Source of the DNA: Aquabacter sediminis
GTDB lineage: Bacteria; Pseudomonadota; Alphaproteobacteria; Rhizobiales; Xanthobacteraceae
NCBI RefSeq assembly: GCF_028863665.1
Contig: NZ_JARBFX010000014.1
Coordinates: 1-64,000, forward strand
Direction: 5' to 3'
Length of the DNA stretch: 64,000 bases
Shown: piece after piece, positions 43,566-53,449 of the stretch
Layout of the letters: every line of letters starts with the position of its first letter
Numbering within the stretch: the first letter of the stretch is position 1
The notes under the pieces: model-generated
Seen by the model: only the letters and a program-made list of their open reading frames with translations
Databases searched by the model: none
Told to the model about the DNA's origin: nothing
Made by a program: the position numbers and the translations under genes

Positions 43566-44714
43566 ATGACCACCCACGTGACCTCGCAGATGGCTCCCAT
43601 TCCCTTCATCGACGTGGCCGCCCAGCGGGCCCGACTCGGTGCGCGCATTGACCGCGCGGTCTCCACCGTGCTGGAGAGCTGCCGTTTCATCAATGGGCCG
43701 GAAGTGGCGATGCTGGAGGAACAGCTCGCCGCCTTCGCCGGCGCCAAATATGCGGTCTCCTGCTCCAGCGGCACGGATGCGCTGGCCATGCTGCTGATGG
43801 CCTGGGGCGTGAAGGCGGGCGACGCGGTGTTCTGCCCGGCCTTCACCTTCTGCGCCACCGCCGAAGTGGTGCCGTGGGTGGGCGCCACCGCCGTGTTCGT
43901 GGACGTGCTGCCCGACACCTTCAACATGGACGCGGCTTCCCTGGAGCGCGCCATCGCGATCGCCAAGGCCAAGGGCCTGACCCCCAAGGTGGTCATTCCG
44001 GTGGACCTGTTCGGCCAGGCGGCGGACTATGACGCCATCCTGCCGGTGGCTGAGGCTCATGGCCTGAAGGTGCTGTGTGACACGGCCCAGGGCTTCGGCG
44101 CCACCTGGCGTGGCCAGCGCACGGGTAGCATCGGCCATGCCACCGCCACCTCCTTCTTCCCGGCCAAGCCGCTCGGCTGCTACGGCGACGGGGGCGCCAT
44201 CTTCACTGATGACGCCGACCTCGTGGCTGTGCTCAAGAGCGTGCGCGAGCACGGGCAGGGGACGGACAAGTATGAGAATGTCCGCATCGGCATGACCGCC
44301 CGCCTCGACACCATCCAGGCGGCGGTTCTGATCGAGAAACTGGACATCTTCGAGGACGAGATCGCCGCCCGCGACCGCATCGCCGCTCGCTATAACGAGA
44401 TGCTGGGCGATGTGGCGACCGTGCCCGTGGTGGACCCCCGTGCCACGTCCATCTGGGCGCAATACACCATCCGCCTGGCGCCCGGCCGGCGCGATGGCCT
44501 GGCCGATACGCTCAAGAAGGACGGCATCCCCACCGCCGTCTATTACCGCATCCCCATGCACCGCCAGCCGGCCTACAGCCACTTCCCGAGCGATGCCGCT
44601 CCCGTTGCGGAGGCGCTTTGTCCCGAAGTCATCAGCCTGCCCATGCATGCCTATCTGGACGAGGCGACGCAGGATCGCATCGTCACCGCGGTGCGTCGCG
44701 CGCTCGCGGCCTGA
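43566..44714 (+). CDS. DegT/DnrJ/EryC1 aminotransferase, GnnB-like
   Basis: A 382-residue PLP sugar aminotransferase. Seen are the start FIDVAAQRA, CSSGTDAL (PLP phosphate), LCDTAQGFG, the PLP lysine in SFFPAKPLGCYGDGGA and the tail HRQPAY. Together with the preceding dehydrogenase it would oxidise and transaminate a nucleotide sugar at C3. The context beside murJ (envelope) supports lipid A or polysaccharide work. Terminator follows. Confidence 0.85.
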   Translation: MTTHVTSQMAPIPFIDVAAQRARLGARIDRAVSTVLESCRFINGPEVAMLEEQLAAFAGAKYAVSCSSGTDALAMLLMAWGVKAGDAVFCPAFTFCATAEVVPWVGATAVFVDVLPDTFNMDAASLERAIAIAKAKGLTPKVVIPVDLFGQAADYDAILPVAEAHGLKVLCDTAQGFGATWRGQRTGSIGHATATSFFPAKPLGCYGDGGAIFTDDADLVAVLKSVREHGQGTDKYENVRIGMTARLDTIQAAVLIEKLDIFEDEIAARDRIAARYNEMLGDVATVPVVDPRATSIWAQYTIRLAPGRRDGLADTLKKDGIPTAVYYRIPMHRQPAYSHFPSDAAPVAEALCPEVISLPMHAYLDEATQDRIVTAVRRALAA

Positions 44715-44745
44715 GCCGCTACGCCGGCCACATTCAAGGGTGAGG

Positions 44746-44778
44746 AAAAGGGCCGTCCCGAAACGGGCGGCCCTTTTT
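44746..44778 (+). terminator. Terminator after the aminotransferase
   Basis: AAGGGCCGTCCCG-AAA-CGGGCGGCCCTT with one bulged base, then TTT. Confidence 0.8.
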
Positions 44779-44920
44779 CATGGGGGCGGTCCCGCAGCGC
44801 GAGGCGCGGGGTGCGCAATGGGGCAGGGGAGGCTTCCAAACAGCCCTGCCTTCAGATTGCGATACAATCGCGCCTGAACGTGCCATAGCCTGCGGCCAGA
44901 CGCGGCGATTCAGCGGACCC

Positions 44921-46483
44921 ATGTTCAAGAGCATCCTTTCCGTCGGCGGGCTCACCTTGCTTTCGCGCCTCGCCGGCTTCGTGCGGGACGTGGTGATGGC
45001 GGCCGTGCTCGGCGCCGGGCCCGTGGCCGATGCCTTCCTGGTGGCGTTCCGCCTGCCCAATCATTTCCGCGCCATCTTCGCCGAGGGCGCGTTCAACGCC
45101 GCCTTCGTGCCCACCTATTCGCGGCTGCGGGAGCAGGGGGGCATCGCCACCGCGCGGGAATTTTCCAACGAGATCCTCACCGCCATGGCGCTGGTCCATG
45201 CGGTGCTGCTGGCGCTGGCGCTGGGCTTTACCGCCGATTTCGTCGGCCTGCTGGCGCCGGGCCTCAAGGAGGACCCCGAGCGGTTCCAGCTCGCGGTCTC
45301 GCTCACCCGCATCACCTTTCCCTATTTGGCGCTTATCTCCGTCGCCACCCTCATTTCCGGCGCGCTCAACGCGTCCAACCGCTTTGCCATGGCGGCGGCC
45401 TCGCCCATCCTGCTGAATGTGTGCATGGTTGGCACCCTGCTTTCGGCGGCGGCCTTCCCCACTGCCGGCCACGCCGCCGCGTGGGGCGTGCTGCTCTCGG
45501 GCATCGGGCAGGTGATCCTGGTGGGGTGGGATGCGGAGCGCAGTGGCATCGGCTTGCGATTCTCCCGGCCCCGCCTCAACCCCGGCACGCGGCAATTCCT
45601 GAAGGCGCTGGGGCCGGCCATCATCGGCTCGGCGGGCGTGCAGATCGCGCTTTTTGCGGACACCATCATCGCCACCTTCCTGCCGTCGGGCGCGCTGTCC
45701 GCGCTTTATTATGCTGATCGCATCAACCAGCTTCCCATCGGGGTCGTGGGCATTGCCATCGGCACGGTGCTGCTGCCGGAAATGTCGCGCCGCCTTGCGG
45801 CAGGCGATGATTCGGGCGCGGCGCATGCGCAGGCACGCTCCATCGAGTTCGCGGTCCTGCTCTCGCTGCCCTTCGTGGTGGCAGCCCTCCTCATTCCGGA
45901 CCTGACCATGCGCGCGCTGTTTGCGCGCGGCGCCTTCACGCGCGGCGATGCGGCCGAAGCGGCGGCCACTCTCCAGGCCTATGGGGTGGGGCTCATCGCC
46001 TTCGTGGTGCTGCGCGCCTTCATCGCCCCGTTCCATGCGCGTGGCGACACGACGACGCCCATGATTGCGTCCCTGACCGCCGTCGCCATCAATGTGGCGC
46101 TCAAGTTCGCGCTCATGGGCGCTCTGGCCCAGGTGGGGCTGGCGCTCGCCACGGCGCTCGGCGGCTGGATCAATCTCGGCCTTCTCATTTTCTTCGCCCG
46201 CCGGCGCGGCCTGCCGCTGGGTGATGCACGCCTGCCCAACAATCTGTTGCGGCTGCTGGTCTGCGGCCTCGTGCTGGCGGGCGTTCTGGTGGGCGCCGAT
46301 CCGCTCGCCCGCGCGCTGACGGCGCATCTCGCCGTGGCGCGGGAGGAACTTGTCTTCCTCCTGGTGGTGATGGCCGGCGGCCTGGCCTACCTGGCCATGG
46401 TGGTGACTTTCTTCGGGAAGCGCTTCCTGGCGCCGCTGCTGCGCCGCCGAGGCGGCCCGCCCGCTCCACCCCCGGCGACGTGA
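44921..46483 (+). CDS. murJ: Lipid II flippase MurJ
   Basis: A 520-residue membrane protein of the MOP superfamily with about 14 helices; flips lipid II across the inner membrane for peptidoglycan. Start signature MFKSILSVGGLTLLSRLAGFVRD, then AFRLPNHFRAIFAEGAFNAAFVP, which carries the conserved Arg and Glu of MurJ. The ATG at 44921 is chosen over an upstream frame by the family start; its Shine-Dalgarno is poor. Confidence 0.95.
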   Translation: MFKSILSVGGLTLLSRLAGFVRDVVMAAVLGAGPVADAFLVAFRLPNHFRAIFAEGAFNAAFVPTYSRLREQGGIATAREFSNEILTAMALVHAVLLALALGFTADFVGLLAPGLKEDPERFQLAVSLTRITFPYLALISVATLISGALNASNRFAMAAASPILLNVCMVGTLLSAAAFPTAGHAAAWGVLLSGIGQVILVGWDAERSGIGLRFSRPRLNPGTRQFLKALGPAIIGSAGVQIALFADTIIATFLPSGALSALYYADRINQLPIGVVGIAIGTVLLPEMSRRLAAGDDSGAAHAQARSIEFAVLLSLPFVVAALLIPDLTMRALFARGAFTRGDAAEAAATLQAYGVGLIAFVVLRAFIAPFHARGDTTTPMIASLTAVAINVALKFALMGALAQVGLALATALGGWINLGLLIFFARRRGLPLGDARLPNNLLRLLVCGLVLAGVLVGADPLARALTAHLAVAREELVFLLVVMAGGLAYLAMVVTFFGKRFLAPLLRRRGGPPAPPPAT

Positions 46484-46785
46484 GGAGACCGAACGGACCG
46501 CCGGACAGCAGATGACAAAGGCGTGAGCATCGCTGAGACCGCCTCGCCGCTTCTCGCTTTCTCTGGCCCACGGCGCGGAGCGTGTGCCTGACAGATCGGG
46601 TCAGCAGCTTCGATCCCGACTTAAAGCTGCGATTCCTGCGCCCCCACGTGCCGTAAGGGATTTTGCATTGCACACGTCTGTGCTATGCGAGCGGCTGTGG
46701 CAAACGGCTCGTCGGTTGCGGGAAGCGCCGTTCTTCGCCCTGACAATGAAATGGCGCGCCTCAAGTCGCCCTGTCGGAGCACTCT
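46484..46785. other. Gap upstream of the RND operon
   Basis: About 300 bp without a gene. It contains TTGCAT and TATGCG with about 15 bases between, and a GCACA-CGTC-TGTGC dyad near 46672-46685 that could bind a repressor. No regulator gene is adjacent. Confidence 0.35.
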
Positions 46786-47961
46786 ATGTCCGTCCAGCCG
46801 CATCGCTTCGCGATCAGTGCCCTTGCCCTGTCTGCCGCTCTTGCCCTCGCCGCGTGCGGGCAGCCGCAGCAACAGCAGCAACAGGCCGCGCCCCCGCCGC
46901 CCACCGTCACGGTGGCCAAGCCCCAGACGCGCACCATCACCGACTATGACGAATATGTCGGCCGTTTCGCCGCCATCAACCGGGTGTCGGTGAATGCCCG
47001 CGTGAACGGCTATCTGGACAAGATCAGCTTCACCGACGGCCAGTTGGTCAAGGAGGGCGATCTGCTCTTCACCATCGACCCGCGGCCCTACAAGATCACG
47101 CTCCAGCAGGCGGAGGCGAACCTCGCCCAGGCGAAGGCCAATCTCGACTACGCCACCACGGACCTCGAGCGCGCCCGCACGCTGATCGAGGACAAGACGT
47201 CAAACGCCATTTCCAAGCAGACCTTCGACCAGCGCACCCAGACCCAGCGCACCGCGGCGGCCACCGTCCAGGCGCAGGAAGCAGCTGTGGCCCAGGCCAA
47301 GCTCGACCTGCAATTCACCGAATTGCGGGCGCCCATCTCCGGCCGTATCGGCGATCGCCAGGTGTCGGTGGGCAATTATGTGGTGGGCGGCTCGGGTGCC
47401 TCGCCGACCCTGCTCGCCATCATCGTCTCCACCGATCCCATCTATTTCGAGTTCACCTTCGACGAGGCCTCGTTCCTGCGCTACCAGCGCCTCTTGAACG
47501 GGGCGGACTCCAGCGGCTCCACCGTCGACCTCAAGCTGATCGACGACAAGGGCTGGCCTTATCACGGCAAGATGGACTTCCTGAACAACGTAGTGGACCG
47601 GGCCACCGGCACCATTCGCGGCCGCGCCGTGTTCGAGAATGCCAATGACCTGTTCCGCCCCGGCATGTTCGGCCGGGTGCGCGTGGCCTCGTCGGCGCCC
47701 TACCAGGCGCTGACCGTGCCCGACACCGCCATCGGCAGCGAGCAGACCCAGAAGTTCGTGTATGTGGTGGGCCCGGAGAATGTGGTGCAGGTGCGCCCGG
47801 TGGTGCTCGGCCCGCTGGAAGGCCCGCTGCGCGTCATCAAGTCCGGCCTGAAGCCCGACGACGTCGTGGTGGTCAACGGCCTGATGCGCGTGCGCCCGGG
47901 CGTGAAGGTCACCCCCCAGGAGGAAAAGCCAGCCGCGGCACCCTCGGCCCAGGCCAAGTGA
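46786..47961 (+). CDS. RND efflux periplasmic adaptor lipoprotein
   Basis: A 391-residue membrane-fusion protein linking the inner-membrane pump to an outer-membrane channel. Lipobox LAAC with acylated C24, then a poly-Gln run, a barrel/lipoyl half (VNGYLDKISFTDGQLVKEGDLLF), a coiled-coil hairpin (about 95-155) and LRAPISGRIG. GGAG seven bases before the ATG. Pump gene starts 13 bp after. No outer-membrane factor gene follows, so a shared TolC-type channel is likely. Confidence 0.93.
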   Translation: MSVQPHRFAISALALSAALALAACGQPQQQQQQAAPPPPTVTVAKPQTRTITDYDEYVGRFAAINRVSVNARVNGYLDKISFTDGQLVKEGDLLFTIDPRPYKITLQQAEANLAQAKANLDYATTDLERARTLIEDKTSNAISKQTFDQRTQTQRTAAATVQAQEAAVAQAKLDLQFTELRAPISGRIGDRQVSVGNYVVGGSGASPTLLAIIVSTDPIYFEFTFDEASFLRYQRLLNGADSSGSTVDLKLIDDKGWPYHGKMDFLNNVVDRATGTIRGRAVFENANDLFRPGMFGRVRVASSAPYQALTVPDTAIGSEQTQKFVYVVGPENVVQVRPVVLGPLEGPLRVIKSGLKPDDVVVVNGLMRVRPGVKVTPQEEKPAAAPSAQAK

Positions 47962-47974
47962 GGGGGACCGCACC

Positions 47975-50900
47975 ATGCGCTTGTCCCATTTCTTCATCGA
48001 CCGCCCGATCTTTGCCTGGGTGGTCTCCATCGTCGTCGTGATCCTCGGCGCGGTCACCTATCTGCGCCTTCCGGTGGCGCAATATCCGGAAATCGCCCCT
48101 CCGGTCATCAACGTCACCGGCCAGTATCCCGGCGCCAGCGCCGAGACGGTGGCCGAGACCGTGGTGGCGCCCATCGAGCAGCAGATCAACGGTGTCGAGG
48201 GGATGATCTACATCTCCTCCAATTCCACCGCCGATGGCCGCTTCTCCATTTCGGTGACCTTCGATCTGGGCACCAACCTGGACATCGCCCAGGTGCAGGT
48301 TCAGAATCGCGTCGCCATCGCCACCCCGCGTTTGCCCTCCGAGGTGCAGCAGGTGGGCGTGGTCACGTCCAAGTCCTCGCCGGACCTGATGCTGGTCGTC
48401 AGCCTCTATTCCCCGGATGGCTCCCGCGACCCGCTGTTCCTGTCCCACGTGGCCAATGTCCAGATCAAGGACGTGCTGTCGCGCATCGATGGCGTCGGCT
48501 CCATCACGGTGTTCGGCAGCCGCGAATATGCCATGCAGGTCTGGCTCGACCCGACCCGGCTCCAGGAACTCAACCTGACGGCCGGCGATGTGGTCAGCGC
48601 CTTGCGGGCCCAGAACGTCCAGGTGGCCTCGGGCGTCCTGAACCAGCCGCCGGTCCCGGAGCAGCGCGCCTTCCAGGTGGCGGTGCGCACCTTGGGCCGA
48701 TTGTCGGACCCGGAACAGTTCGGCAACGTGGTCATCAAGCAGAGCGAAACCGCCCTGGTGCGCCTGAAGGACGTGGCCCGGGTTGAAATTTCGGCGCAGG
48801 ACTATTCGTCCACCTCTTACCTGGACAAGGACCTGTCCATCTCGCTTGGCGTGTTCCAGCGGCCGGGCTCCAACGCGCTGGCCACCGGCAACGCCATCGT
48901 CAAGGAGATGCAGCAGCTCGGCAAGCAACTGCCGAGCGGCGTGAAGTACGCCATCTATTACAACCCCACCGAATTCATCCAGCAGTCGGTGGAGGCGGTG
49001 ATCCACACCATCCTTGAGGCCATCGTCCTCGTGGTGCTCGTGGTGATCCTGTTCCTGCAGACCTGGCGGGCGGCCATCATCCCCATCCTGGCCATTCCGA
49101 TCTCGCTGGTGGGCACCTTCTTCTTCATGTCCCTGTTCGGCTTCTCGCTGAACAACCTGTCCTTGTTCGGACTGGTGCTCGCCATCGGCATCGTGGTCGA
49201 CGACGCCATCGTGGTGGTGGAGAATGTGGAGCGCAACATCGCGGCCGGACTGTCGCCCCGCGACGCGGCCTACCGCACCATGGACGAAGTGGGCGGGGCG
49301 CTGATCGCCATCTCGCTGGTGCTGGCCTCGGTGTTCATTCCCACCGCCTTCATCACGGGCATCTCCGGCCAGTTCTACCGCCAGTTCGGCCTCACCATTG
49401 CGGGCTCCACCCTGATCTCGCTGCTGGTGTCGCTGACCCTGTCGCCGGCCATGTGCGCAGTGCTGCTCAAGCCCCATCGCGGGGACCACAAGGTGGCTTG
49501 GTATGCCCGGCCCCTGCATGGCTTCTTCCGCATCTTCAATCGCGGCTTCGAGGGGCTGGGCAATGGTTATGCCTGGCTGACCGCCCGCCTCGTGCGGTTC
49601 GTGGCGGTGGTGCTGGTGGTCTATGCGGGCATCCTGGCCTTTGGCGGCCACCTGTTCGTCTCCACGCCGCAGGGCTTCATCCCGCAGCAGGATCGCGGCT
49701 ACCTCATCGTGGTCGCGCAATTGCCGCCGGGTGCCGCCATGCAGCGCACGGAAGAGGTGATGCAGCGGGCCGCCGATCTGGTGCTGGGCACGCCCGGCGT
49801 CGGCCATATCGTCAACATTGCCGGCTTCTCGGGCGCCACCTTCACCAACGCGCCGAATGCGGGCGCCATGTTCGTCATCCTGGAGCCGTTCAGCGCGCGC
49901 GAGAATGACCCGGGACGTTCGGCGGGGGCGGTGCAGCGGCAATTGTTCGGCAAGCTCGCCTCGATCCAGGAAGCCATGATGATCGTGGTGCAGCCGCCGC
50001 CCGTGCAGGGCATCGGCAATGCCGGCGGCTTCCGCATGATGGTGGAGGACCGCACGGGCGCTGGCTACAAGGCGCTCCAGAACGCCACCTATGCCATGAT
50101 GGGTGCGGCGGCCCAGACGCCGGGGCTGATGCAGGTCTATTCGCTGTTCGAGACTTCCACCCCCCAGATGTATCTCGACATCGACCGGGCGAAGGCGCAG
50201 CTCCTGCAGGTGGACATCGCCAATGTGTTCGCCGCCCTCCAGACCTATATCGGCTCGAGCTATGTGAACGACTTCAACCTCTTCACCCGCACCTTCCGGG
50301 TGCAGGTGCAGGCGGATGCGGCGTTCCGCATGGACCCGAACGACATCCTGAAGATCCGGGTGCGCAATGCCACCGGCGAGACCGTGCCCCTCGGTTCGTT
50401 CACGACCATGCACGACCTCACCGGCCCCTATCGCGTGGCCCGCTACAATCTTTATCCGGCGGCGGAGCTCGATGGCTCGCCGGCGCCGGGCTATTCCCAG
50501 GGCCAGGCCATGCAGATCATGCAGGGTCTCGCCGCCCAGGTGCTGCCGCAGGGCTTCGCCTACGAATGGACGGCGCTCGCCTACCAGCAGCAGCGGGCCG
50601 GCAACACCGCCATCTTTGCCTTCGCGCTCGGCGTGGTGTTCGTCTTCCTGGTGCTGGCGGCCCAATATGAGAGCCTGACCTTGCCATTGGCGGTCATTCT
50701 CATCGTGCCCATGTGCCTGGTGGCCGCCTTGGGCGGGGTGATCCTGCGCGGCATGGACAACAACATCCTCACCCAGGTGGGCTTCGTGGTGCTCATCGGC
50801 CTGGCGGCCAAAAACGCGATCCTGATCGTGGAATTCGCCAAGCAGCTGGAGGACCAGGGGCAGGGGCGGCGGGAAGCGGCGGTGGAGGCGGCGCGTCTGC

Positions 50901-51175
50901 GCCTGCGTCCCATCGTCATGACCTCGCTGGCCTTCATCCTGGGCGTGGTGCCCCTCGTCTGGGCGGTGGGCGCGGGCGCAGAGCTGCGTCAGGCGCTGGG
51001 AACGGCGGTGTTCTCCGGCATGATCGGGGTGACCATCTTCGGCCTCATCTTCACGCCCGTCTTCTATGTGTTCGCCCGCTGGATCGCGTCCTTCGGCAAG
51101 CGCAAGGAGAAGCCGGAAGGCAAGCCCGACGATGACCACCGCCCGCAAGGCGACTATGTCGCCCCGGCGGAATAG
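47975..51175 (+). CDS. RND multidrug efflux transporter (HAE1 family)
   Basis: A 1066-residue, twelve-helix inner-membrane proton antiporter of the AcrB/MexB class. Proton-relay acids D409-D410 (VVDDAIVVVENV) and the TM10 lysine in GLAAKNAILIVEFAK are present. The N-terminal IDRPIFAWV start is typical. Likely exports hydrophobic drugs or solvents. A terminator follows. Substrate range cannot be predicted. Confidence 0.95.
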   Translation: MRLSHFFIDRPIFAWVVSIVVVILGAVTYLRLPVAQYPEIAPPVINVTGQYPGASAETVAETVVAPIEQQINGVEGMIYISSNSTADGRFSISVTFDLGTNLDIAQVQVQNRVAIATPRLPSEVQQVGVVTSKSSPDLMLVVSLYSPDGSRDPLFLSHVANVQIKDVLSRIDGVGSITVFGSREYAMQVWLDPTRLQELNLTAGDVVSALRAQNVQVASGVLNQPPVPEQRAFQVAVRTLGRLSDPEQFGNVVIKQSETALVRLKDVARVEISAQDYSSTSYLDKDLSISLGVFQRPGSNALATGNAIVKEMQQLGKQLPSGVKYAIYYNPTEFIQQSVEAVIHTILEAIVLVVLVVILFLQTWRAAIIPILAIPISLVGTFFFMSLFGFSLNNLSLFGLVLAIGIVVDDAIVVVENVERNIAAGLSPRDAAYRTMDEVGGALIAISLVLASVFIPTAFITGISGQFYRQFGLTIAGSTLISLLVSLTLSPAMCAVLLKPHRGDHKVAWYARPLHGFFRIFNRGFEGLGNGYAWLTARLVRFVAVVLVVYAGILAFGGHLFVSTPQGFIPQQDRGYLIVVAQLPPGAAMQRTEEVMQRAADLVLGTPGVGHIVNIAGFSGATFTNAPNAGAMFVILEPFSARENDPGRSAGAVQRQLFGKLASIQEAMMIVVQPPPVQGIGNAGGFRMMVEDRTGAGYKALQNATYAMMGAAAQTPGLMQVYSLFETSTPQMYLDIDRAKAQLLQVDIANVFAALQTYIGSSYVNDFNLFTRTFRVQVQADAAFRMDPNDILKIRVRNATGETVPLGSFTTMHDLTGPYRVARYNLYPAAELDGSPAPGYSQGQAMQIMQGLAAQVLPQGFAYEWTALAYQQQRAGNTAIFAFALGVVFVFLVLAAQYESLTLPLAVILIVPMCLVAALGGVILRGMDNNILTQVGFVVLIGLAAKNAILIVEFAKQLEDQGQGRREAAVEAARLRLRPIVMTSLAFILGVVPLVWAVGAGAELRQALGTAVFSGMIGVTIFGLIFTPVFYVFARWIASFGKRKEKPEGKPDDDHRPQGDYVAPAE

Positions 51176-51199
51176 CCGGGACGAACGATCCTGACGCTC

Positions 51200-51236
51200 A
51201 CGTCCCGTCCCGGCCTCCGGGGCGGGACGTTTGCTT
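51200..51236 (+). terminator. Terminator after the RND operon
   Basis: Fourteen-bp stem (51200-51213 and 51217-51230, one G-T pair) with a CCT loop, then TTGCTTT. Confidence 0.85.
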
Positions 51237-51339
51237 TCAAGGGCCCGACTTGACCCGCGCGGGGACGCGGTGCAGTTCTCCCGCCCAATCCTTGCGCGCG
51301 CCCCCGCGCGCCCCCACGACCCCGCTTGCGAGTCCTTCC

Positions 51340-52374
51340 ATGTCCCTCCCGCCGAACGCGTCCGGTCTTCCCTTCGACGATATCCGCAACCTCGTCGCCA
51401 CCATGCCGGGGCCGGACATCGGCGCCCGGGTGCTCGCGGAGGACCGCCAGTCGCAGCTTCTCAAGCCGCCGGGCGCACTGGGGCGGCTGGAGGAGATCGC
51501 CATTCACCTCGCCACCTGGCAGGGCAAGGGCATTCCCACCGCCGACCGCCCCATGGTGGCCGTGTTTGCCGGAACCCACGGGGTCACCGCCCACGGGGTC
51601 TCGCCCTATCCCTCCGCCGTGACGCGGCAGATGTTGGATGCCTTCACGGCCGGCAAGGCGGCGGTGAACCAGATCTGCGCCACCTTCGATGCGGGCCTGC
51701 GCGTGTTCGACTTGGCGCTTGACCTGCCCACAGGCGACATCACCCGCGAGGCGGCCCTCGACGAGCGGGCCTGCGCCGCCACCATGGCCTTCGGGATGCA
51801 GGCCATTGCCGGCGGGGCGGATGTGCTGATCCTCGGCGAGATGGGCATCGGCAACACCACGGTGGCCGCCGCCATCTGCCATGCGCTCTATGGCGGCACG
51901 GCGCAGGATTGGGTGGGCGCCGGCACCGGCGCCACCGGCGCGGTGCTGGAGCGCAAGATCGAGGCGGTGCGTACCGCTGTCGCTCTTCACGGCCCCGCCA
52001 GCGGCGGCGATCCGCTGGAGGTGCTGCGGCGCCTGGGCGGGCGCGAACTGGCCGCCATTGCCGGCGCCATCCTCGCGGCCCGCCATGAGCGGGTGCCGGT
52101 CATCCTGGACGGCTATGTGGTGACCGCCGCCGCCGCCATTCTCCAGGGTCTCGATCCCGGGGCCCTGGACCATTGCCTGGCCGGGCATGTATCCGACGAG
52201 AAGGCCCACCGGGCGCTGCTCGACCATCTGGGCCTGCGCCCGCTTTTGGATTTCGGCATGCGTCTGGGCGAAGGCTCGGGCGGCGCGCTGGCGGTGGGGC
52301 TCATCAAGGCGGCGGTGGCCTGCCACAAGGGCATGGGCACCTTCGCGGACGCCGGCGTCTCCGACAAGGACTGA
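51340..52374 (+). CDS. cobT: Nicotinate-nucleotide-dimethylbenzimidazole phosphoribosyltransferase
   Basis: Activates the lower ligand dimethylbenzimidazole for cobalamin assembly. 344 residues with the family segments QLLKPPGALGRLEEIA, FAGTHGVTAHGVSPYP, GEMGIGNTT and the C-terminal RLGEGSGGALA, which contains the catalytic Glu. ATG at 51340 is chosen over a longer frame. No B12 riboswitch-like sequence is seen in the 100 bp upstream. No other cob gene is in the window. Confidence 0.93.
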   Translation: MSLPPNASGLPFDDIRNLVATMPGPDIGARVLAEDRQSQLLKPPGALGRLEEIAIHLATWQGKGIPTADRPMVAVFAGTHGVTAHGVSPYPSAVTRQMLDAFTAGKAAVNQICATFDAGLRVFDLALDLPTGDITREAALDERACAATMAFGMQAIAGGADVLILGEMGIGNTTVAAAICHALYGGTAQDWVGAGTGATGAVLERKIEAVRTAVALHGPASGGDPLEVLRRLGGRELAAIAGAILAARHERVPVILDGYVVTAAAAILQGLDPGALDHCLAGHVSDEKAHRALLDHLGLRPLLDFGMRLGEGSGGALAVGLIKAAVACHKGMGTFADAGVSDKD

Positions 52375-52378
52375 GGCC

Positions 52379-53449
52379 TCACGCTCCCGCGCGCGGCGGA
52401 AGCCGGCGGGCGGCGGGAAAGGCGACCTCGGCCCGCGTGCCGCCCTCGGCGCGCCGGCTGAGCGCGAGCCGCGCCGCGTGGAGGTCCGACAAACCCCGCA
52501 CGATGGCAAGCCCCAGCCCCGCGCCACGCCCGCTTACCGGATCGGTGGCGCTCTCGCGTGGGCGAGCGGCACCGGGCAAAGGGAGCTCGGCATCACCTAT
52601 GCCCGGACCGGTATCGTCCACGCACACATAGGGCGCCCCGGATGGGGTGACACCAGCGGTAAGTCGCACCTGCCCGCCGGCGGGGGTGAACTTCACCGCA
52701 TTGGCCAGCAGGTTCAGCGTGATCTGCCGCATGGCCCGCTCGTCGGCCCACAGACGGGGGGCATTCTCAAGATCGCCGACGGACAGCGAAACGCCGCGTT
52801 CCGCTGCCGAAAGGCGCATCATGTGGGCGCAATCCGCAAGCAGGGGGCCGAGGGCGACGGCGGTCTCCAGCAAGGTGCGGTGGCCGGTCTCGATGCGGGC
52901 AAGATCGAGAATGTCGTCGGCGAGCGCCAGGAGGTGGCGTCCCGACGTGTGAATGTCGCGGGCATATCCTTGGTAGGCCGGCACGGAATGGGCGCCGAGC
53001 ACGGCCTCCGCCATCATTTCCGAAAAGCCGATCACGGAATTGAGCGGGGTGCGCAATTCGTGGCTCATCTCGGCCAGGAAACGCGACTTGGCGGCATTCT
53101 CGCCCTCCGCCTGCCGCAAGGCGGACAGCGCCGCTTCCGATTCCCGCCGTCGCACTTCCACCTCCGCTGCCAGGACGGCAACCCGGCGGCGCAGGCGATG
53201 CAGCGCGGTGGCGGCCACGCCCAAGGCGCCGGAGGCGCATCCGAGCAGCATCCGCGCACCCGATTCCGCCTCCACGCCAAGCGCGGTAACGGCACATGCC
53301 GCGGCGGCGGCCCACAAGGCGGGCAGCAGGAGGGGCGAGAGCAGGGCGGGCAGGGAGGTCACCGGCAGGTCGAATCCTGGATCCTGCGCCCGTGCCGCCG
53401 GTTCGGGGGGCAGGGCGTGCCGGTCGCCAGAGGGAAAGGGTCGGTCCAT
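52379..53449 (-). CDS. Membrane histidine kinase, PleC/DivJ-type
   Basis: A 356-residue kinase. Two hydrophobic segments (about 32-57 and 67-84) anchor it, followed by a coiled coil (about 86-118), H-box with H130 (EMSHELRTPLNSVIGFSEMM) and HATPase domain (NLLANAVKF, DDTGPGIG, GAGLGLAI). The H-box with FSEMM and the strand YARDIHTSGRHLL are typical of the alphaproteobacterial cell-cycle kinase class. The ATP lid lacks the usual FEPF box. No response regulator is adjacent, so it is an orphan. The long upstream frame is rejected as non-coding. Confidence 0.85.
   Translation of the reverse strand: MDRPFPSGDRHALPPEPAARAQDPGFDLPVTSLPALLSPLLLPALWAAAAACAVTALGVEAESGARMLLGCASGALGVAATALHRLRRRVAVLAAEVEVRRRESEAALSALRQAEGENAAKSRFLAEMSHELRTPLNSVIGFSEMMAEAVLGAHSVPAYQGYARDIHTSGRHLLALADDILDLARIETGHRTLLETAVALGPLLADCAHMMRLSAAERGVSLSVGDLENAPRLWADERAMRQITLNLLANAVKFTPAGGQVRLTAGVTPSGAPYVCVDDTGPGIGDAELPLPGAARPRESATDPVSGRGAGLGLAIVRGLSDLHAARLALSRRAEGGTRAEVAFPAARRLPPRAGA

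Noticed and set aside
42551-44714. Naming the sugar enzymes WbpB/WbpE
   Set aside because: Possible, but the usual neighbours of that O-antigen route are absent; the lipid A GnnA/GnnB reading fits the envelope context better, so no symbol was assigned.
47909-51148. Very long minus-strand open frame (over 1000 codons) opposite the RND pump gene
   Set aside because: It is a codon-bias shadow: rich in His, Gly, Arg and Asp, with no domain motif, while the plus strand encodes a complete AcrB-type transporter.
51236-51340. Possible B12 riboswitch upstream of cobT
   Set aside because: The gap is about 100 bp and I find no B12-box-like sequence; a full riboswitch would not fit.
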